DNA of 64,000 nucleotides, from positions 144,001-208,000 of the forward strand of contig NW_013171827.1 in the NCBI RefSeq assembly GCF_000151665.1. The letters are read 5' to 3'. This document shows, piece by piece, positions 61,141-64,000 of this stretch. A program made the position numbers and the translations under genes. This DNA comes from Blastocystis hominis. Its lineage: Eukaryota > Sar > Bigyra > Opalinata > Blastocystidae. The notes beneath the pieces are model-generated. The model searched no databases. It was not told the DNA's origin and saw only the letters and a program-made list of their open reading frames with translations. Numbering within the stretch: position 1 is the first letter of the stretch; each line of letters starts with the position of its first letter.

Positions 61141-61179
61141 GGTTGATTTCGCTCATAGGATTTGACATATACACCCTTC

Positions 61180-62195
61180 AGACAAGCTCCATTCATATTC
61201 GAATATGTGAGCATGTTGAATGAGAAACGAGCCAAGTCCAATACCACTGTGAAGAAGAACCTGTACAAGCTGTTGGCAAATTCCACCTATAGCATATTTG
61301 TGGAGATTGGATAGAAACGAATGAAAGTGAAGTTTGCCACCAAATGGAATGAACGTGAGGTTATCATCCAAAAGCATGGATACGATATGATCACCGGAAC
61401 CAACATGTATTCCGAGAATCTGATCGGTATCAAGCTGAATACACCGATACGCAAGGTCGAAAAGCCATACTTCATCGGGTTCGCCATTCTGGACATGTCC
61501 AAACACATCATCTATGATTTCTACTACAATGTGCTCAAGAAAACATACAATAACGTGGAATTACTCGGATAGAACACAGAATCGCTCATCGTACAACTGA
61601 TCGACAAGGGCAACATCGTTCACAAGAGGTGTGAGATGGACAAGTCGTTTGATTTCTCAGAATTGGTTAACACGAGTTACTACTATGGACAAATCGTGAA
61701 CCACTACGAGCAGAAAGATGATAAGAGCAAGTTCCCTTCGCTGTCATCATTCCCAACTTCAACAAGAAACTAGCGGGACCCATTATGAAGGATGAACACA
61801 ATGGGCATCACAACACCGAGTTCGTGGGTCTAAAACCCAAAATGTACTGCCTCATGGATGAGAAGCATGTGATACACAATGCAGCAAAATAAGTTCCATG
61901 CAACGTGGTAATCGATGGTGAGAGAATGAGTGGAAAGAACATCAAGTTGTACAAGCGTGTTTTTGAGGCAGAGAGAAAGGGATATACAATCATTGATTGC
62001 TCCTTCAAACGTATCAACATCAAGGGCTTCGATATCACCACGAAGGAGCAAACCAAGACACTCATGACGGCGCATATAACAAGAGATGGATCTTGGATAA
62101 CAATGTGCATATACTCGCATTCGGATATTATCGACTATCGAGTGTTTAAAGAAGAAGTTGTTTTTTTTAACTTGGACAATCGTGGAAGGATGTAG
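61180..62195 (+). pseudogene. Protein-primed family B DNA polymerase, C-terminal half
   Basis: Motif B region reads KKNLYKLLANSTYSIF. After a TAG at 61,312 come GFAILDMSKHIIYDFYYNVLK and a TAG directly before NTESLI, where the polymerase motif C DTDS should be. MKDEHNGHHNTEFVGLKPKMY and a thumb/tip region to SHSDIIDYRV follow. Two stops and Asp-to-Asn in motif C make it non-functional. It supplies the half that element A lacks. Confidence 0.75.
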
Positions 62196-62480
62196 GGGTT
62201 CCAACACTTGTACCGGTTGATCCATTCGAACGTGCCGTTACTAGGTGAGCCTTGGAGGAGCATGGAGTAGTGTAATAGAATCTTAGATTTGCCGTGTATG
62301 GCCTTTCTCTATCATGGACAGCAGAACGAGCAGGGGAGGAGCGCGCTGACCGGGAGGACCGGGAGGACTGGAGTGACGCGAAAGACGCAAAATGGACATC
62401 CATGGTCAAAATTGGCTAACTATGAACGCTATGGATTTTTGCGTCTTAAACGTTATTTCCGTACTATTGTCGATGTTATT
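62165..62480 (-). repeat. Right inverted terminus of Polinton fragment C
   Basis: On the minus strand it shows TTTTGCGTCTTTCGCGTCAC, as in the left terminus of B. It continues inward to CGTTCGAATGGATCAACC and TGGAACCCCTACATC, an inverted piece of the structural gene start. The terminus is therefore about 300 bp and overlaps coding sequence. Confidence 0.8.
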
Positions 62481-62734
62481 CGTAAAATGCTCATCCACAC
62501 CGGTGTGGTAAGCAAGGAACTATAGAGTATAGGAGAATGAATAAATTGCAGCGATAGAGAAAAATAAACCGTTGACAACGATTTCACAGAATTACTTCTT
62601 TTTTTATCACATCGCCCTCTCGTAACCTTCCACAAAATCGTTCTTGCTCCCACACCTCACTCCATCGCTGCATTCTCCAACAAACACCTCACTACCACAT
62701 AATAAATGACCAAAACCCTTTCCATGCATGTCGC
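62481..62734. other. Intergenic region
   Basis: Short flank between the element terminus and the Spb1 gene 3' end. No feature recognised. Confidence 0.5.
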
Positions 62735-64000
62735 TCACTTCTTCCCCTTCTTCCCCTTCAAATGATGCTTCGCCCTCCACGCGGCGCGCTTCTCTCCGCG
62801 CTTGTCCTTCTTGAGTCGTCGATCCACGACCTTCACTCCGCGTCCGCCCTTGGCTCCCTTCTTCCCCACCACATACGTTTTCCCTGGATGTTTCACGTCC
62901 TTTCCCTTCATCAGCTTCTGAATCGCCTTCAGCTTCGCGCTGTCCGGCATGTCCTCGTCGTTATTAATGCTGTCAATCTTCGCCTTCTGCTGCTTTCGGA
63001 ACCGCTCCACGCGTCTTCGCTTCCGCGCCATCGCCTCGCGCTCCTTCTTGATCGTTCGATCGTCGTTCTGGAACTGCTTCCGCAGCCTCGCCATGATCTC
63101 CTGCGTCATCGGCAGCTGCGGGCGATTGTACTTCCGCTCGTCCTCCAGGAACCACTCCGGCAGTCCCGCGGGGTCGTTGAACATGTACCGGTTGTACGAG
63201 GAGTCGATGAGGTCGTTGGCCGTGCTGTGCTTGGAGAGAAGGAACCCCAGCGACAGCGCTTCCAGGTGTTCGTCCGAGCCGATTTTGGGCTTGTTGGCCT
63301 TCACCACTTCCAGGTCGCCGTACGCCGAATCGTCCGTTTGCGAGCCCAGGCCCGCTTTGATCATCGCTTGCCGAGCCAACTGGTCCTCCGTTAGATGGCT
63401 CGTCGCCTGCGGGAACCCCGTTTCCACGATCTCCAGATCCGCCTTGGCCTCTTTCTCCTTCTTCTTTCGCTCCTTCTCGAGTCGCTTCACGCGCTTTTCA
63501 TGTCGCTTTTCTTTATCCGATTTGGGCACATCGAGCAGAGGCGGCACGTATTCTCCGTCCGCGATTTGGCTCCCGTCGATCTTCGGGGCTTCCGCGAGCA
63601 GCTCCGCGTCCTCCTCGTCGTTGTACGCTCGCAGCCGATCCGCCAGCGGCAGCTCGCTCTGCGGCCGCTTCTGCGACTTGCGCGCCTCGCTTTTCATCGC
63701 GGCGATCGCGTCTTCGTCCGAAGAATCGGAGGCCTCGTCGTTCAGGGAGGCGAAGAGCGGGTCGCTGAACCAACGCTGACGACGCAGCGACGCCGAGGCT
63801 TCGTCCGAGGAATCGGAGGCCTCGTTCTCCTCGATCTCCTCGTCGCTGCTGGCTGCAGACTCGGTCATGCGAGTGGATTTCTTTGATTTCGATTTCGATT
63901 TCTTGACAGTCTCATCGTCCGATTCGCCGGTTTCGCTCATACTTTCATCGTCGTTTTCATCCTCCGCTTGCTTCATCAAATCTTCCTTCTTGATCTCCAC
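62735..64000 (-). CDS. Spb1/FTSJ3 rRNA 2'-O-methyltransferase, C-terminal part
   Basis: Nucleolar factor for 27S pre-rRNA methylation and 60S maturation. The methyltransferase domain lies beyond the window. Present are acidic Ser-rich stretches (SDSSDE), RQRWFSDPLF, DIVDG-equivalent LIDSSYNRYMFNDPAGLPEWFLEDERKY, then QLPMTQEIMARLRKQF and the basic tail (KARKRRR-type helix, TYVVGKKGAKGGRGVKVVDRRLKKDKR). These match the Spb1 C-terminal domain in order. The tail KGKKGKK ends at a stop at 62,735. No intron is needed across 1.26 kb, unusual for this window. TGTTTGTT is not evident nearby on the minus strand. Confidence 0.92.
   Translation of the reverse strand: MEIKKEDLMKQAEDENDDESMSETGESDDETVKKSKSKSKKSTRMTESAASSDEEIEENEASDSSDEASASLRRQRWFSDPLFASLNDEASDSSDEDAIAAMKSEARKSQKRPQSELPLADRLRAYNDEEDAELLAEAPKIDGSQIADGEYVPPLLDVPKSDKEKRHEKRVKRLEKERKKKEKEAKADLEIVETGFPQATSHLTEDQLARQAMIKAGLGSQTDDSAYGDLEVVKANKPKIGSDEHLEALSLGFLLSKHSTANDLIDSSYNRYMFNDPAGLPEWFLEDERKYNRPQLPMTQEIMARLRKQFQNDDRTIKKEREAMARKRRRVERFRKQQKAKIDSINNDEDMPDSAKLKAIQKLMKGKDVKHPGKTYVVGKKGAKGGRGVKVVDRRLKKDKRGEKRAAWRAKHHLKGKKGKK

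Larger units (their letters stand above)
59290..62480. mobile_element. Polinton fragment C (right end), internally deleted
   Basis: Starts within the inner left end (TTTGGTAAAGAGAGAAC), has the structural gene, then jumps at about 60,541-60,575 straight from a point matching A 33,680 to one matching A 34,545. This removes the integrase. The minus-strand ORF follows, then the polymerase C-terminal half, then an inverted terminus at 62,165-62,480. It is a deletion derivative of the same family as A. Confidence 0.8.

Overview
This is nuclear DNA of a compact eukaryote. The best match is a Blastocystis-like stramenopile, or a close relative. Three signs in the sequence support this. (1) Almost every recognisable gene is cut by GT-AG introns of about 28-34 nt, and I placed several dozen by keeping the protein frame. 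(2) The octamer TGTTTGTT lies just past many 3' ends. (3) At least three genes (ADP-forming acetate-CoA ligase, the zinc-ribbon repeat protein, prune) have no stop where homology ends. Instead a T sits 4-5 nt before TGTTTGTT, so poly(A) addition would create TAA. That mechanism is known from Blastocystis.

Region 1 (1-28,800) is gene-dense host DNA on both strands. It holds DNA topoisomerase IB (5' cut by the window edge), a coiled-coil protein, a presequence-bearing ADP-forming acetate-CoA ligase, a UBE3D-like ubiquitin ligase, a MYND+CS protein, a LysE-type permease, a PDK1-like kinase, an ARF/ARL GTPase, a zinc-ribbon repeat protein, V-ATPase subunit C, prune-type DHH phosphatase, a methyltransferase, APC8/Cdc23, several unidentified proteins, tafazzin, UFM1 and an FKRP-like glycan enzyme. 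Tafazzin, the acetate-CoA ligase and bL36m (further right) point to mitochondrion-related-organelle functions.

Region 2 (28,854-44,780) is a large imperfect palindrome. Each arm carries a gene for a secreted papain-like protein whose catalytic Cys, His and Asn are all replaced, followed by a Thr-Pro repeat and a leucine-rich tail. The left arm is interrupted by a 6.4-kb Polinton/Maverick-like relic (element A) with a structural protein, a DDE integrase, unassigned ORFs and the N-terminal half of a protein-primed DNA polymerase. The right arm keeps the uninterrupted site. The centre is AT-rich and without genes.

Region 3 (44,876-47,584) has nuclear-encoded mitochondrial ribosomal protein bL36 and a diverged acyl-CoA-synthetase-like gene.

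Region 4 (47,877-62,480) is bounded by matching inverted termini. Polinton fragment B (terminus plus structural gene) lies on the left. Fragment C (structural gene, an internally deleted middle, C-terminal half of the polymerase, terminus) lies on the right. Between them are an FN3/sushi-like extracellular gene, a MORN-plus-leucine-rich-repeat gene built from same-phase exons, and about 2 kb of simple-sequence AT-rich DNA.

Region 5 (62,735-64,000) is the C-terminal part of the ribosome-biogenesis methyltransferase Spb1/FTSJ3.

No tRNA, rRNA or CRISPR was found. All splice models are inferred by eye from frame and homology; no RNA evidence was available.
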